A stretch of 64,000 nt of DNA, from positions 1-64,000 of the forward strand of contig UQIB01000002.1 of the NCBI GenBank assembly GCA_900541015.1, given 5' to 3'. The notes under the pieces are model-generated. The model saw only the letters and a list, made by a program, of their open reading frames with translations, searched no databases and was not told where the DNA came from. Both the position numbers and the translations under genes were made by a program. Of the stretch, positions 1-8,317 are shown piece by piece. How positions within the stretch are numbered: position 1 is the first letter of the stretch; the number at the start of each line of letters is the position of its first letter. The DNA comes from an uncultured Collinsella sp. (GTDB lineage Bacteria; Actinomycetota; Coriobacteriia; Coriobacteriales; Coriobacteriaceae).

Positions 1-185
1 GCGAGGCCGACTTCATCCCCTATGTGGAAAACGCGGAAGGCAAGTACACCTACGACGTGCCCGTTGAAGCGCTCGACGAGGACACCGCCTGCGCCGCGTG
101 GAGCATTAAAAAGGAGCAGTGGTACGACCGCACACTCGTGTTCGAATCCGCCGGCGTCGATCTGCGCGCCGACGCGCTGAAGTAA
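1..185 (+). CDS. C-terminal end of a secreted protein with a NEAT-like domain (partial)
   Basis: The frame is open from base 3 to the TAA at 183-185, giving the last 60 residues of a protein that starts outside the window. The piece reads VPVEALDEDTACAAWS followed by WYDRTLVFES. It lines up with the end of the N-terminal domain of the next gene, which has IPVTLDEDIAVSAE followed by DYTLYFDSS. Both look like the last strands of an iron-transport-associated (NEAT-like) beta domain, so this is probably a surface heme- or iron-binding protein. That is inference from similarity between the two genes. It sits 4 bases before the lipoprotein start, so the two are likely cotranscribed. Confidence 0.6.
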   Translation, partial: EADFIPYVENAEGKYTYDVPVEALDEDTACAAWSIKKEQWYDRTLVFESAGVDLRADALK

Positions 186-189
186 CGCC

Positions 190-1761
190 ATGCGGTCGAT
201 TCTTCCCAAGGGGGAAAGCAGGAAGCGCCGCAGCATCGCGGCGCGCGCGATCGCCTGCGTTCTCGTCGCCCTGCTCGCGCTTCCCTTCGCGGGGTGCAGT
301 GCGAACCCGAACGCGACCGGTGGCACGGCGGGCTCTCAGGAATACACTGTGAGCGTCTCGCTTTCCGGCGGGTCGGGGCGCGCAAGCATCGCCTCACCCA
401 CCACAATTGTGAAGGATGGCGACACCTACACCGCGACCATCACCTGGTCGAGTTCGAACTACGACAAGATGACCGTCGACGGCGTGGACTACGCGCCCGT
501 AAACGACGGCGGCAACTCCACGTTCAAGATACCCGTCACGCTCGACGAGGACATCGCCGTGTCGGCCGAGACCGTCGCCATGACGACGCCGCACACCATC
601 GACTACACGCTCTACTTCGACTCATCCACCATGAAGGAGAAATCGGGCGACGATGCAAGCGACGGCTCCCCTGCGGGAACGGCTTCAAGCGCCGCGGCCG
701 ACTTCCACAACGCCGATTTGGGCTGCGGCTGGGAGCCGACGGGGGCGCTTCAGCTTGAATACGCCGAGCACTTCACTGTCGACGAGTTCGAAGGCGGCCT
801 GCGGCTTATCTGCGTTTCGAACGGGGAGCGCTTCCTCGTGGTGCCGCAAGATGCGAAGGTACCTGATGGGTTGAGCTCCGACATCGCGGTCATAAGGCGC
901 CCCGCCGACAAGGTGTACCTCGTGTCGTCGGCGACGATGTGTCTGGTCGACGCGCTCGATGCAAACGACAATATCATCATGTCGGGCACGAAGGCTAACG
1001 ATTGCTCGGTCGCGGGCTTCAAAAGCGCGCTCGAAAGTGGGGCGATCGCATACGGCGGCAAGTACAGCGCGCCCGACTACGAGCGAATATCGGCCTCGGG
1101 CTGCACGCTCGCCATCGAGAACACCATGATCAACCACACGCCCGATGTGAAGGAAAAGCTGCAGAAGCTCGGGCTCGTCGTGCTCACCGAACAGTCGTCG
1201 AGCGAGCCCGAAGCACTCGGGCGCCTCGAGTGGATTAAGCTTTTCGGCGTCCTGTTCGACAAGGAAGACGAGGCCGCGCACCTGTTCAACGAGCAGAAGG
1301 CCCGCGTCGAGCAAACGTCGGGGCTCGCGTCGTCAGGTAAAACCGTGGCGTATTTCTACATTAACTCGAACGGGGCCGCCGTCACGCGGCGGGCGGGCGA
1401 CTACGTGGCGCAGATGATCGAGCTTGCAGGCGGCAGCTACGCACTCGATGACGCGCAGACGGCGTCGACGTCAGGTTCGTCAGTAACGCTCGAAATGGAG
1501 CACTTCTACGCGACGGCGAAGGATGCCGACATCATCATCTACAACGGCGCCATCGACAAATCGGTTGCCACCTTGAACGACTTTGTAGGCAAAAACGCGC
1601 TATTGTCGCAGTTCAAAGCCGTGAAGAATGGCAACGTCTGGGTTACAAGCGCCGACATGTACCAGCAGATGACTTCTACCGCCGACATTATCGACGAGCT
1701 GCACGGGGCGTTCACCGGCGATGACGCGAGCGACTTCCATTATCTGAGGAAGCTTGGCTAG
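190..1761 (+). CDS. Iron-complex ABC transporter substrate-binding lipoprotein with N-terminal NEAT-like domain
   Basis: This 523-residue protein starts with a basic stretch and a hydrophobic signal ending in the lipobox LPFAGC (Cys36), so it should be a lipid-anchored exported protein. Residues about 50-150 form a NEAT-like beta domain (YTVSVSLSGGSGRASI, later STFKIPVTLDED). From about residue 185 to the end it looks like a class III periplasmic binding protein of the siderophore/heme/B12 type, with the typical second-lobe text TVAYFYINSNGAAVTRRAGDYV. It precedes a FecCD permease and an ABC ATPase on the same strand, so it is the binding subunit of that importer. The substrate cannot be told from sequence. 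The fused N-terminal domain makes it longer than a usual binding protein of about 350 residues. Confidence 0.85.
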   Translation: MRSILPKGESRKRRSIAARAIACVLVALLALPFAGCSANPNATGGTAGSQEYTVSVSLSGGSGRASIASPTTIVKDGDTYTATITWSSSNYDKMTVDGVDYAPVNDGGNSTFKIPVTLDEDIAVSAETVAMTTPHTIDYTLYFDSSTMKEKSGDDASDGSPAGTASSAAADFHNADLGCGWEPTGALQLEYAEHFTVDEFEGGLRLICVSNGERFLVVPQDAKVPDGLSSDIAVIRRPADKVYLVSSATMCLVDALDANDNIIMSGTKANDCSVAGFKSALESGAIAYGGKYSAPDYERISASGCTLAIENTMINHTPDVKEKLQKLGLVVLTEQSSSEPEALGRLEWIKLFGVLFDKEDEAAHLFNEQKARVEQTSGLASSGKTVAYFYINSNGAAVTRRAGDYVAQMIELAGGSYALDDAQTASTSGSSVTLEMEHFYATAKDADIIIYNGAIDKSVATLNDFVGKNALLSQFKAVKNGNVWVTSADMYQQMTSTADIIDELHGAFTGDDASDFHYLRKLG

Positions 1762-1765
1762 CGTC

Positions 1766-2806
1766 ATGAGAAGCCGGCTTTCCATGACATACGACGAATC
1801 GGGGCGCGTCGCGCGGTGTCGCGTCGTGACGGCGCTGCTCGCTGTTGCCCTCATCGTGCTCGTCGGGGCCAACCTGTGCATCGGGAGCGTGCTCGTGCCC
1901 GCAGACCACATCCCCGGCATCCTTTCGGGCGGCGCGGCCAATTCCATGGAAAGCCAAGTCATCTGGGAGATTCGCCTGCCGCGCGTGCTTTCAGCCGTGC
2001 TTCTCGGCGGGGCACTTTCGCTCTCCGGGTTCCTGCTGCAGACGTTTTTCAACAACCCCATCGCCGACCCGTTCATCTTGGGCGTCTCCTCGGGCGCAAA
2101 GTTCGTCGTCGCGCTTACGATGATCGTGCTTTTGGGCGCGAACCAGGCCATGTCCTCGCCGGCCATGGTGGCCGCAGCGTTTCTGGGATCGCTTATCACC
2201 ATCGGCTTCGTGCTCCTCATCGCACGGCGCATAAGTTCCATGGCCATGCTCATCGTGGCGGGCGTCATGGTGGGATACATCTGCTCGGCGGCGACGAACT
2301 TTCTCATCGCCTTCGCCGACGACCAGTCCATCGTGAACCTGCACAACTGGTCTTTGGGTAGCTTCTCGGGTTCGAGCTGGGACGACATCGCGGTCATCGC
2401 GGTCGTGGTGATCACCGTGAGCGCATGCGTATTCGCGATATCGAAGCCCCTTTCCGCCTTCCAGCTGGGAGAAGCCTACGCGAAAAGCGTCGGCGTGAAC
2501 GTCGCACGCTTCCGCGTGGTGCTCGTCCTTCTAGCGAGCATGCTCTCCGCCTGCGTGACCGCGTTCGCTGGTCCGGTGTCGTTCGTAGGCATCGCGGTTC
2601 CGCATCTCGTGAAGTCGGCGCTGAAGTCGTCGAAGCCCATCCGCGTGATTCCTGCGTGCTTCTTGGGAGGCGCCATCTTCTGCGCGGGTTGCGATTTGAT
2701 CGCGCGCACGCTGTTCTCTCCCGTCGAGCTTTCCATCAGCGCCGTCACCGCCATCTTCGGCGCGCCGGTGGTTATCGCGCTCATGCTGAAGAAGCGGGTG
2801 AGGTAG
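1766..2806 (+). CDS. FecCD-family iron-complex ABC transporter permease
   Basis: Hydrophobic protein of about 346 residues with the FecCD/BtuC family signatures RLPRVLSAVLLGGALSLSG and NNPIADPFILGVSSGA, and near the C-terminus FAGPVSFVGIAVPHLVK. It forms the membrane channel of the importer with the lipoprotein before it and the ATPase after it. I chose the ATG at 1766. A TTG at 1754 in the same frame would overlap the preceding gene by 8 bases. Neither has a well-spaced ribosome binding site, since the GAGGA at 1746-1750 is too near one and too far from the other; translational coupling is likely. The stop codon abuts the ATPase start. Confidence 0.88.
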   Translation: MRSRLSMTYDESGRVARCRVVTALLAVALIVLVGANLCIGSVLVPADHIPGILSGGAANSMESQVIWEIRLPRVLSAVLLGGALSLSGFLLQTFFNNPIADPFILGVSSGAKFVVALTMIVLLGANQAMSSPAMVAAAFLGSLITIGFVLLIARRISSMAMLIVAGVMVGYICSAATNFLIAFADDQSIVNLHNWSLGSFSGSSWDDIAVIAVVVITVSACVFAISKPLSAFQLGEAYAKSVGVNVARFRVVLVLLASMLSACVTAFAGPVSFVGIAVPHLVKSALKSSKPIRVIPACFLGGAIFCAGCDLIARTLFSPVELSISAVTAIFGAPVVIALMLKKRVR

Positions 2807-4117
2807 ATGGGGGAATTCGTGCCGCGGCCCAAAACGCTCGGAGGGGACATTCCATGCTTAGACAGTCCTAAGCTCGCACGAAAGCGCCAGAAGACACTTT
2901 CGGCTCGTGCGGAACTGCGCGCGGAACGCCTCCTTCGAGCGGAGTCGAACCTCGAAACCCCGGTCGAAACGCAGGCTGACGGAGCGCCGCTTTTCCGCAT
3001 AAGCGACCTGTCGGCGGGCTACGACAAGAAGGTCGTAGTCGAAGGCGTCGATCTGGAGGTTCGCGCGGGCGACGTCGTGGCGCTCATCGGGCCGAACGGC
3101 TCGGGCAAGTCGACCATCTTGAAAACAATCACACGCCATCTGGCACCGCTTGCCGGCACGGTCGAGCTCGACGGTCGGGAGATTTCCCGATGGAAGACGG
3201 CGGAGTTCGCAAGGAACCTTGCCGTTATGCTGACAGATCGCGCCCGGACCGAGCTCCTCACCTGCCGCGATATCGTAGAGGCGGGAAGGCATCCCTACAC
3301 CGGGCGAATGGGCACACTTACGCCCGATGACCATAATCGGGTCGACGAGGCCATGAAAACCGCACATGTGGAAGGGCTCGCCGAGCGCGACTTCATGCAG
3401 ATAAGCGACGGGCAACGCCAGCGCGTCATGCTCGCACGCGCCATCGCGCAGGATCCGCGTGTGCTCGTGCTCGATGAGCCCACGTCGTATCTCGATATCC
3501 GCTACCAGATCGACCTGCTGCGAATACTTCGCCACCTTGCGAAATCGCGGAATGTGGCTGTCATCATGTCCATCCACGAACTCGAGCTCGCGCAGAAAAG
3601 CGCCGACAAGGTGATTTGCGTGAAGGACGGCCGGGTCTTCCGCGCCGGCGCACCCGAGGACATATTCACGCGCGAGACGATTGGCGAGCTCTACGGCCTT
3701 AAACATGGCACCTTCAACGAGCGCTTCGGCAGCGTGGAAATTGGGCGCCCACACGGCGATGCACACACGTTCGTCATCGCCGGCGCAGGTACGGGGTCGG
3801 CTGTGTTTCGCCAGCTCATCCGGCAGGGCAAGGCGTTCTACGCGGGCGTTCTGCACGAAGGGGACATCGACTGCGAGCTCGCGCGCGACCTGGCGACGGA
3901 ATGCGTGGCCGAGCGCGCCTTCGAGCCGATCGGGGATAAAACCATAGCCCGCGCCAAAGAGCTCCTCGTCCACTGCGCGCACCTTATCGTGTGCCCCGCC
4001 GCCTTCGGCACCATAAACGCCCGCAACGCAGAGCTCGTCGAGTTCGCACGCTCGCATGGTATCGAGGTCATGCGAGCGTGCGAAGGCGCATCGGAGGATT
4101 CCAATGGATACGCCTAG
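2807..4117 (+). CDS. Iron-complex ABC transporter ATPase with extra C-terminal domain
   Basis: A 436-residue protein. The ABC core has Walker A GPNGSGKST (residues 95-103), a signature loop ISDGQRQR (199-206), Walker B VLVLDEP (219-225) and an H-loop SIHEL. The signature has Asp in place of the first Gly of LSGGQ, a substitution also seen in some other iron-type importers. About 60 residues precede the core and about 130 follow it. The tail (FVIAGAGTGSAVFRQLIRQG onward) looks like a separate alpha/beta domain that I cannot name. The start ATG directly follows the permease stop. It powers uptake by the FecCD permease. The enlarged size compared with the usual 250-270 residues is the unusual point. 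Confidence 0.85.
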   Translation: MGEFVPRPKTLGGDIPCLDSPKLARKRQKTLSARAELRAERLLRAESNLETPVETQADGAPLFRISDLSAGYDKKVVVEGVDLEVRAGDVVALIGPNGSGKSTILKTITRHLAPLAGTVELDGREISRWKTAEFARNLAVMLTDRARTELLTCRDIVEAGRHPYTGRMGTLTPDDHNRVDEAMKTAHVEGLAERDFMQISDGQRQRVMLARAIAQDPRVLVLDEPTSYLDIRYQIDLLRILRHLAKSRNVAVIMSIHELELAQKSADKVICVKDGRVFRAGAPEDIFTRETIGELYGLKHGTFNERFGSVEIGRPHGDAHTFVIAGAGTGSAVFRQLIRQGKAFYAGVLHEGDIDCELARDLATECVAERAFEPIGDKTIARAKELLVHCAHLIVCPAAFGTINARNAELVEFARSHGIEVMRACEGASEDSNGYA

Positions 4118-4190
4118 GCGCGGCCCAAGAAATCGTCCGCATCCCCATCTGACACTATTTCACCGCAACTTAGAAGGTGTCGGCGTATAA
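4104..4190 (+). pseudogene. Truncated start of a gene downstream of the iron importer
   Basis: GGAGG at 4093-4097 lies 6 bases before an ATG at 4104 that overlaps the end of the ATPase gene by 14 bases, the usual layout for the next gene of an operon. The frame encodes MDTPRRGPRNRPHPHL and then runs straight into the half-repeat at 4155-4172 and a stop at 4190, 28 residues in all. I read this as the 5' stub of a fourth gene of the transport operon whose body was lost at the repeat. The missing product cannot be identified from 16 residues. A chance short frame is possible, but the well-placed ribosome binding site argues against it. Confidence 0.45.
4155..4172 (-). repeat. Half copy of interspersed palindromic repeat
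   Basis: CTATTTCACCGCAACTTA matches the right arm of the full palindromes at 5835-5903 and 14498-14570. The left arm is missing, and the stub of a disrupted gene lies there instead. It marks the junction between the iron-transport block and the next region. Confidence 0.75.
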
Positions 4191-4305
4191 CGCTTCACCC
4201 CAAATTAAATTGATTCGTTGAATAGACACATTCAAAATCTTTAGACTTCGTTTAATCTACAAGTGGGTATTATCACACATTAAGCACACGTGAAAGGATA
4301 TACCC

Positions 4306-5739
4306 ATGTCGCTTACACAGTCAGCAGAGCGTGCAGCGCTTAACAAGCTCATCGATTATCTCGACGACAACCCGCAAGAAAACATCGACAAAATCATGGA
4401 CCTCGTGAACAAGCTGGTCCCCAATCGCGTATTTCCTGTACAGCGAGAGGCATTCACCAATGTCATCAAGAGCCGCGGCAATTGGTATGACCTGATCATG
4501 CGTGTGTTCAGCCTTAATCCCCAGATGCGAACCAAACTGCTTAAGACCCTCATTGTCGACGCCAACCTGCTTGCTTGGCCAGAGCAGGAAAAGAACCGCG
4601 AAAAGTACCAGTGCAACGTTCCGTGGGCCATCCTGCTCGATCCCACGAGCGCCTGCAACCTGCATTGCACGGGCTGCTGGGCCGCCGAGTACGGCTACAA
4701 GCAGAATCTCTCGTTCGAAGACATCGACTCTATCGTTACGCAGGGCAAAGAGCTCGGTACGCATATCTACATCTATACCGGCGGCGAGCCGCTCGTCCGC
4801 AAGCACGACCTGATCAGAATTTGCGAAAAACATCAGGACTGCGTGTTTCTCTGCTTTACCAACTCCACGCTGATCGACGAGGCCTTCTGCGACGACATGA
4901 TTCGCGTAGGTAATTTTGTCCCCGCCATCAGCGCCGAGGGCAATGAGCACACAACCGACGCCCGCCGCGGCGAAGGTACCTACGCAAAGATCGAGCACGC
5001 CATGAAACTCCTGCGTGAGCGCGACTTGCCGTTTGGTATCTCCACCTGTTGGACCAGCGCCAATGCCGATACGGTTGCTACCGAGGAGAACATGGACTGG
5101 ATGATCGGCGAGGGAGCACTCTTCTGCTGGTACTTCCACTTTATGCCGGTTGGCCGCAACGCAACCCCCGAGCTCATGCCCACGCCCGAGCAGCGCGAGC
5201 ACATGTATCACTTTATCCGCGAAATGCGCGAGAAGAAGCCGCTGTTTACGCTCGACTTTCAAAACGACGGCGAGTTTGTAGGCGGGTGTATCGCCGGAGG
5301 TCGCCGCTACCTGCACATCAACGCCACCGGAGACGTGGAGCCGTGCGTGTTCATCCACTACTCAAACGCCAACATCCACGATGTGAGCTTACTCGACGCG
5401 CTGCGCTCTCCCCTCTTTATGAAGTACTACGAAAACATGCCGTTCAACGACAACTACCTCAAACCATGCCCCATGCTCGAGAATCCCGACGTGCTGCCCA
5501 AAATGGTCGCCGAGAGTGGCGCAATGAGCACCGATCTCATCGAGAAGGAGTCACCCGAGCAGCTGCGCGAAAAGACCCAGCCTGCCGCCGAGGCATGGTC
5601 ACCTGTCGCCGACCGCATCTGGAACGACTCCGACGATCCGCTATACGCCAAGCGTCACGAGGATAAGTCACAAGGTATGGCCGATAGCGACATGCACAAG
5701 TTCGAAAAACAGGGCCGCACACTCAAAAACGGCGATTAA
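4306..5739 (+). CDS. Radical SAM protein, function unknown
   Basis: A 477-residue protein with the radical SAM cluster motif CNLHCTGC (Cys117, Cys121, Cys124), which binds a 4Fe-4S cluster and S-adenosylmethionine. The usual GGEP motif follows (TGGEPLV). Further Cys residues near the C-terminus (GGCIAGG, VEPCVF, KPCPM) suggest an auxiliary cluster of SPASM or twitch type. The N-terminal 110 residues are helical and not part of the radical SAM barrel. The start has a good ribosome binding site (GAAAGGA, 6 bases before ATG). It is a single-gene unit facing a TetR gene tail to tail, so context gives no substrate. Family assignment is firm; the reaction is unknown. Confidence 0.88.
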   Translation: MSLTQSAERAALNKLIDYLDDNPQENIDKIMDLVNKLVPNRVFPVQREAFTNVIKSRGNWYDLIMRVFSLNPQMRTKLLKTLIVDANLLAWPEQEKNREKYQCNVPWAILLDPTSACNLHCTGCWAAEYGYKQNLSFEDIDSIVTQGKELGTHIYIYTGGEPLVRKHDLIRICEKHQDCVFLCFTNSTLIDEAFCDDMIRVGNFVPAISAEGNEHTTDARRGEGTYAKIEHAMKLLRERDLPFGISTCWTSANADTVATEENMDWMIGEGALFCWYFHFMPVGRNATPELMPTPEQREHMYHFIREMREKKPLFTLDFQNDGEFVGGCIAGGRRYLHINATGDVEPCVFIHYSNANIHDVSLLDALRSPLFMKYYENMPFNDNYLKPCPMLENPDVLPKMVAESGAMSTDLIEKESPEQLREKTQPAAEAWSPVADRIWNDSDDPLYAKRHEDKSQGMADSDMHKFEKQGRTLKNGD

Positions 5740-5772
5740 TGCTGCCCTACACGACAAACGCTCAGAAATGAA

Positions 5773-5811
5773 GCGGAGCAGTCTCGAGGCTCATCTTCGA
5801 GGCTGCACCGC
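5773..5811 (+). terminator. Possible terminator hairpin after the radical SAM gene
   Basis: GCGGAGCAGTCTCGA pairs with TCGAGGCTGCACCGC across a 9-base loop, with two mismatched pairs. It begins 33 bases after the stop codon. There is no clear T-run, so termination is uncertain. Confidence 0.4.
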
Positions 5812-5834
5812 CTTACCATCAAAACAGTTTTACT

Positions 5835-5903
5835 AAGTTGCGGTGAAATAGGGACTAGATCGGCCTTCCAATAACCAAAACGATCCCTATTCCACCGCAA
5901 CTT
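5835..5903. repeat. Interspersed palindromic repeat (20-bp arms)
   Basis: The left arm AAGTTGCGGTGAAATAGGGA (5835-5854) and the right arm TCCCTATTCCACCGCAACTT (5884-5903) are inverted copies with one mismatch that can pair as G-T, separated by 29 bases. The same arms occur at 14498-14570, and a half copy at 4155-4172. The loops of the two full copies are unrelated. It lies between two convergent genes and could also act as a bidirectional terminator. Confidence 0.85.
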
Positions 5904-5927
5904 CTTTAAGTTGTTGAATTATCGATG

Positions 5928-6539
5928 CTATTCGAAGCGAGATTCCAGACTCGACAGGCCATTAAGAGTCAGGTCGTTGGCGACCTCAGAGACGCGCTCG
6001 ATAGGAACCGAGCCGTCAGACAGTGCCCACGTGCGATAGATACCGATAATACCCGACAGCAAAAACGCCAGATAATAGTCGAACATCTCGTCCTTGAGAC
6101 CTTGGGGCAGCAGATCGCGCTCGGCAATCTCATGTTCGAGCGGCGCACGGAGACGAGCCATGAAATCATCGAGCGGAATATTCTCGATCAGCTGACGATT
6201 GAGCACTAAGTTGTTGCACAGCGCCTCATTAACGGTTTTAAAGAAGGTCGCCGCCGCGCCCAGGGCGCGCTCATTGGTGTCGCCGTCCATGGAAGCAAGC
6301 GTTTTCTCGACCGAGTCGACAATCATCTCCACCACATCGACGGCAATGGCATCGAGCAGGCCGTCAACCGTACCAAAGTGAACGTAAAAGGTCTTGCGGT
6401 CGACATTGGCCTCGCGCGCGATGGCACTCACCGTAATGTCTGCCAGCGGCTTTTCCATGAGCAGGCGCTCGAAAGCGGAAAGGATGGCATTACGGCTGCG
6501 AACGATGCGGCGGTCAAGACGCGGTTTGCTGGTTGCCAT
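5928..6539 (-). CDS. TetR-family transcriptional regulator
   Basis: About 203 residues. The N-terminal helix-turn-helix is clear (ILSAFERLLMEKPLADITVS, then REANVDRKTFYVHFGTVDGL), typical of TetR repressors. The C-terminal ligand-binding part is hydrophobic and specific to this subfamily. The start at 6539 (MATSKPRL) is preferred over an ATG 6 bases earlier because GAAGGGA lies 7 bases upstream of it. A palindrome at 6583-6606, 44 bases upstream, is a candidate operator. The membrane protein gene upstream on the same strand ends 116 bases away and may be cotranscribed or controlled. The ligand is unknown. Confidence 0.9.
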   Translation of the reverse strand: MATSKPRLDRRIVRSRNAILSAFERLLMEKPLADITVSAIAREANVDRKTFYVHFGTVDGLLDAIAVDVVEMIVDSVEKTLASMDGDTNERALGAAATFFKTVNEALCNNLVLNRQLIENIPLDDFMARLRAPLEHEIAERDLLPQGLKDEMFDYYLAFLLSGIIGIYRTWALSDGSVPIERVSEVANDLTLNGLSSLESRFE

Positions 6540-6582
6540 GGGCATGTCCCTTCGATATGCGAGCATTCATCAACAGATGAGA

Positions 6583-6606
6583 GATAATCTACGTAAGAGG
6601 ATTATC
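6583..6606. promoter_or_regulatory. Candidate TetR operator palindrome
   Basis: GATAATC and GATTATC form perfect 7-bp inverted arms with a 10-base centre, about 44 bases upstream of the TetR start. The size and position fit an autoregulatory operator. This is inference. Confidence 0.4.
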
Positions 6607-6655
6607 CCCCATACAGCACAAATATGCCCCGCATCATGAAGAACGCACGACTGCC

Positions 6656-7963
6656 CTACTGCGACTTAGGGTGCTTCTTCTTATTGAGTGCCGACGGAGA
6701 TACGCGAATACCGTCGCCTGTCTGGCGCACATAGGCTTTATGAGCCGGCTTAGCGGTCCCAGAAGCCTTCTGAGCCTGCTTCTTGGGATCAACGGTAACA
6801 GCATTCGCGGGGTGCGGCTTAGTGGGCGCAGAGGGCGTCTGAGGCGCGCGGCCGAGCTTGCGCATCACACGATCCCAGCGCGCATGGATGCTCTCGTTGT
6901 GAGCGCTCTTAAGCCCCAGCAGGGGCGCAGCCAAAATGGTCGGTGCAATAAACGTAATGAGGCGCCACAGCAGATAGCCGGCGGTCGATGCCGAACCGAA
7001 GAAATGACCCAAGAACAATGCAAAGCCGCCCTCAGCGCCACCAGTTCCACCGGGCAAGGGAACCGCAGAGCTCAGCAGCTGGACAAAGGCGCTCGCGGCC
7101 ATGACCGAGAAAAAGTCGACCTCGTGGTGGCCAAAGGCAAGCATCAGGAAATACGGCACCAGATAGAAAAACGCGAGCTGCAGCATGGTGATAAACACGG
7201 TGAGCAGCATGGAAGAAAAATGTCCGGCTGAAAGCTTGAACTTCTCGGAGAAGGAGTAGATCTCGCCATCGACAAACGTGCGCCATCCCTCGATCTTAGT
7301 GGCCGAGACACCAATGCGCTCAAGCCAATTGATGATGCAATGGGCGACGCGCGTGACGGTCTTAGGCATGAGCGCGACGGCGAAGATGCCCAGCAAGATG
7401 CAGCAGTGCCCACCAAAGCTAAAGACACACAGCAGCGTCATGTCGCCATAGCGCTCGGAAAAAAACGGCATGCGAGCAAGCAGTAGGATAGCGCCCCAGG
7501 CAACGAGGCCAAACTGATACACGATAAAGCGCGTGAACTGCGTGGCGCCAGCCTCGCCGACATTTTGGCCCGCCTTGGTCAGGCGGTAGATCTGGGCGGG
7601 AGTCGAGCCCATCATCATGGGCGTCAGGTTGCCAAAGAAGATGCCGCTCGCCTCGACCGAAATCAGGTCGCGGATGCCGACGGGTGAAAATGGGTCGAGC
7701 CAGACGGCGATCGCATAGGCCACAATGCCAAAGAACAGATACATGAACATGCAAAGACACGCGACAACGAGCCATGGCGCCTGGACGCTCGACATTGCGG
7801 CCCAGAACTGCCCCATCTGCCCGGTTACCACCAGATAGACGATATAACCCACCAGCACGACGCCGATAAAGATGGCGCCGCGGCGTGCGCTCTTATTGTC
7901 ATCTCCGCCCGAGGCCTCAACCTCGACCTGGGGCTTAGACGTATGCTGAGAGGACTCCGTCAT
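6656..7963 (-). CDS. YbhN/UPF0104 (LPG synthase transmembrane-like) membrane protein
   Basis: About 435 residues with a short cytoplasmic N-terminus and about eight hydrophobic segments. It has the family motifs NLTPMMMGSTPAQIYRL and PLPGGTGGAEGGF, the second being the hallmark of the lysylphosphatidylglycerol synthase transmembrane region (UPF0104). These proteins are thought to move lipids across the membrane. The soluble lysyl-transferase domain of MprF is absent; the C-terminus is instead a Lys/Pro-rich tail of about 65 residues. The start at 7963 (MTESSQ) follows AGGAG by 5 bases. It precedes the TetR gene on the same strand. Confidence 0.8.
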   Translation of the reverse strand: MTESSQHTSKPQVEVEASGGDDNKSARRGAIFIGVVLVGYIVYLVVTGQMGQFWAAMSSVQAPWLVVACLCMFMYLFFGIVAYAIAVWLDPFSPVGIRDLISVEASGIFFGNLTPMMMGSTPAQIYRLTKAGQNVGEAGATQFTRFIVYQFGLVAWGAILLLARMPFFSERYGDMTLLCVFSFGGHCCILLGIFAVALMPKTVTRVAHCIINWLERIGVSATKIEGWRTFVDGEIYSFSEKFKLSAGHFSSMLLTVFITMLQLAFFYLVPYFLMLAFGHHEVDFFSVMAASAFVQLLSSAVPLPGGTGGAEGGFALFLGHFFGSASTAGYLLWRLITFIAPTILAAPLLGLKSAHNESIHARWDRVMRKLGRAPQTPSAPTKPHPANAVTVDPKKQAQKASGTAKPAHKAYVRQTGDGIRVSPSALNKKKHPKSQ

Positions 7964-8071
7964 GAGACTCCTTCTAACAGTCAAAATATCTTGGATATTG
8001 TACCCGCAAGGACCATAGACAGAACGCAAAGCTCTGGTTCAAACGGGAATTGCAGACGGTTGTTTGAAAAT

Positions 8072-8102
8072 AAAAAACCCGGCCTTCCATGGGAAGCCCG
8101 GG
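8072..8102 (-). terminator. Rho-independent terminator of tRNA-Glu
   Basis: On the minus strand CCCGGGCTTCCCATGGAAGGCCGGG forms a stem followed by TTTTTTA, starting 12 bases after the tRNA CCA end. Confidence 0.85.
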
Positions 8103-8113
8103 TATCAAATGCG

Positions 8114-8190
8114 TGGTAGCCCGTACCAGATTCGAACTGGTGATCTCCGCCTTGAGAGGGCGGCGTCCTAAACCGCTAGACGAACGGGCC
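8114..8190 (-). tRNA. tRNA-Glu (anticodon CUC)
   Basis: On the minus strand the gene starts GGCCCGTTCGTCTAGCGG and ends ACGGGCTACCA with the CCA encoded. The anticodon stem CCGCC/GGCGG encloses the loop CTCTCAA, so the anticodon is CTC (Glu, GAG codons). The T-loop TTCGAAT is normal. The acceptor stem pairs throughout, with a G-U at the first pair. A terminator follows and a promoter precedes it, so it is a single-gene unit. Confidence 0.95.
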
Positions 8191-8224
8191 ACATGGCATC
8201 TGCACTGCCGTGCTGCGAGGAAAT

Positions 8225-8253
8225 ATATTACGGGACAAAAAACGTCAGCGCAA
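8225..8253 (-). promoter_or_regulatory. Promoter of tRNA-Glu
   Basis: On the minus strand TTGCGC (8253-8248), 17 bases, then TAATAT (8230-8225), a standard housekeeping spacing, 35 bases upstream of the tRNA 5' end. Confidence 0.6.
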
Positions 8254-8268
8254 GAAGAAATTCCAAAT

Positions 8269-8287
8269 TGCCGAAAAATTGTCGGCA
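8269..8287 (-). terminator. Weak hairpin after the CCA-adding enzyme gene
   Basis: TGCCGA and TCGGCA arms flank a T-rich loop 31 bases downstream of the cca stop codon. The T-run lies in the loop, so this may not be a classical terminator. Confidence 0.3.
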
Positions 8288-8317
8288 GGTTATGGAACAC
8301 GCAGGTAAACTGGGTAG

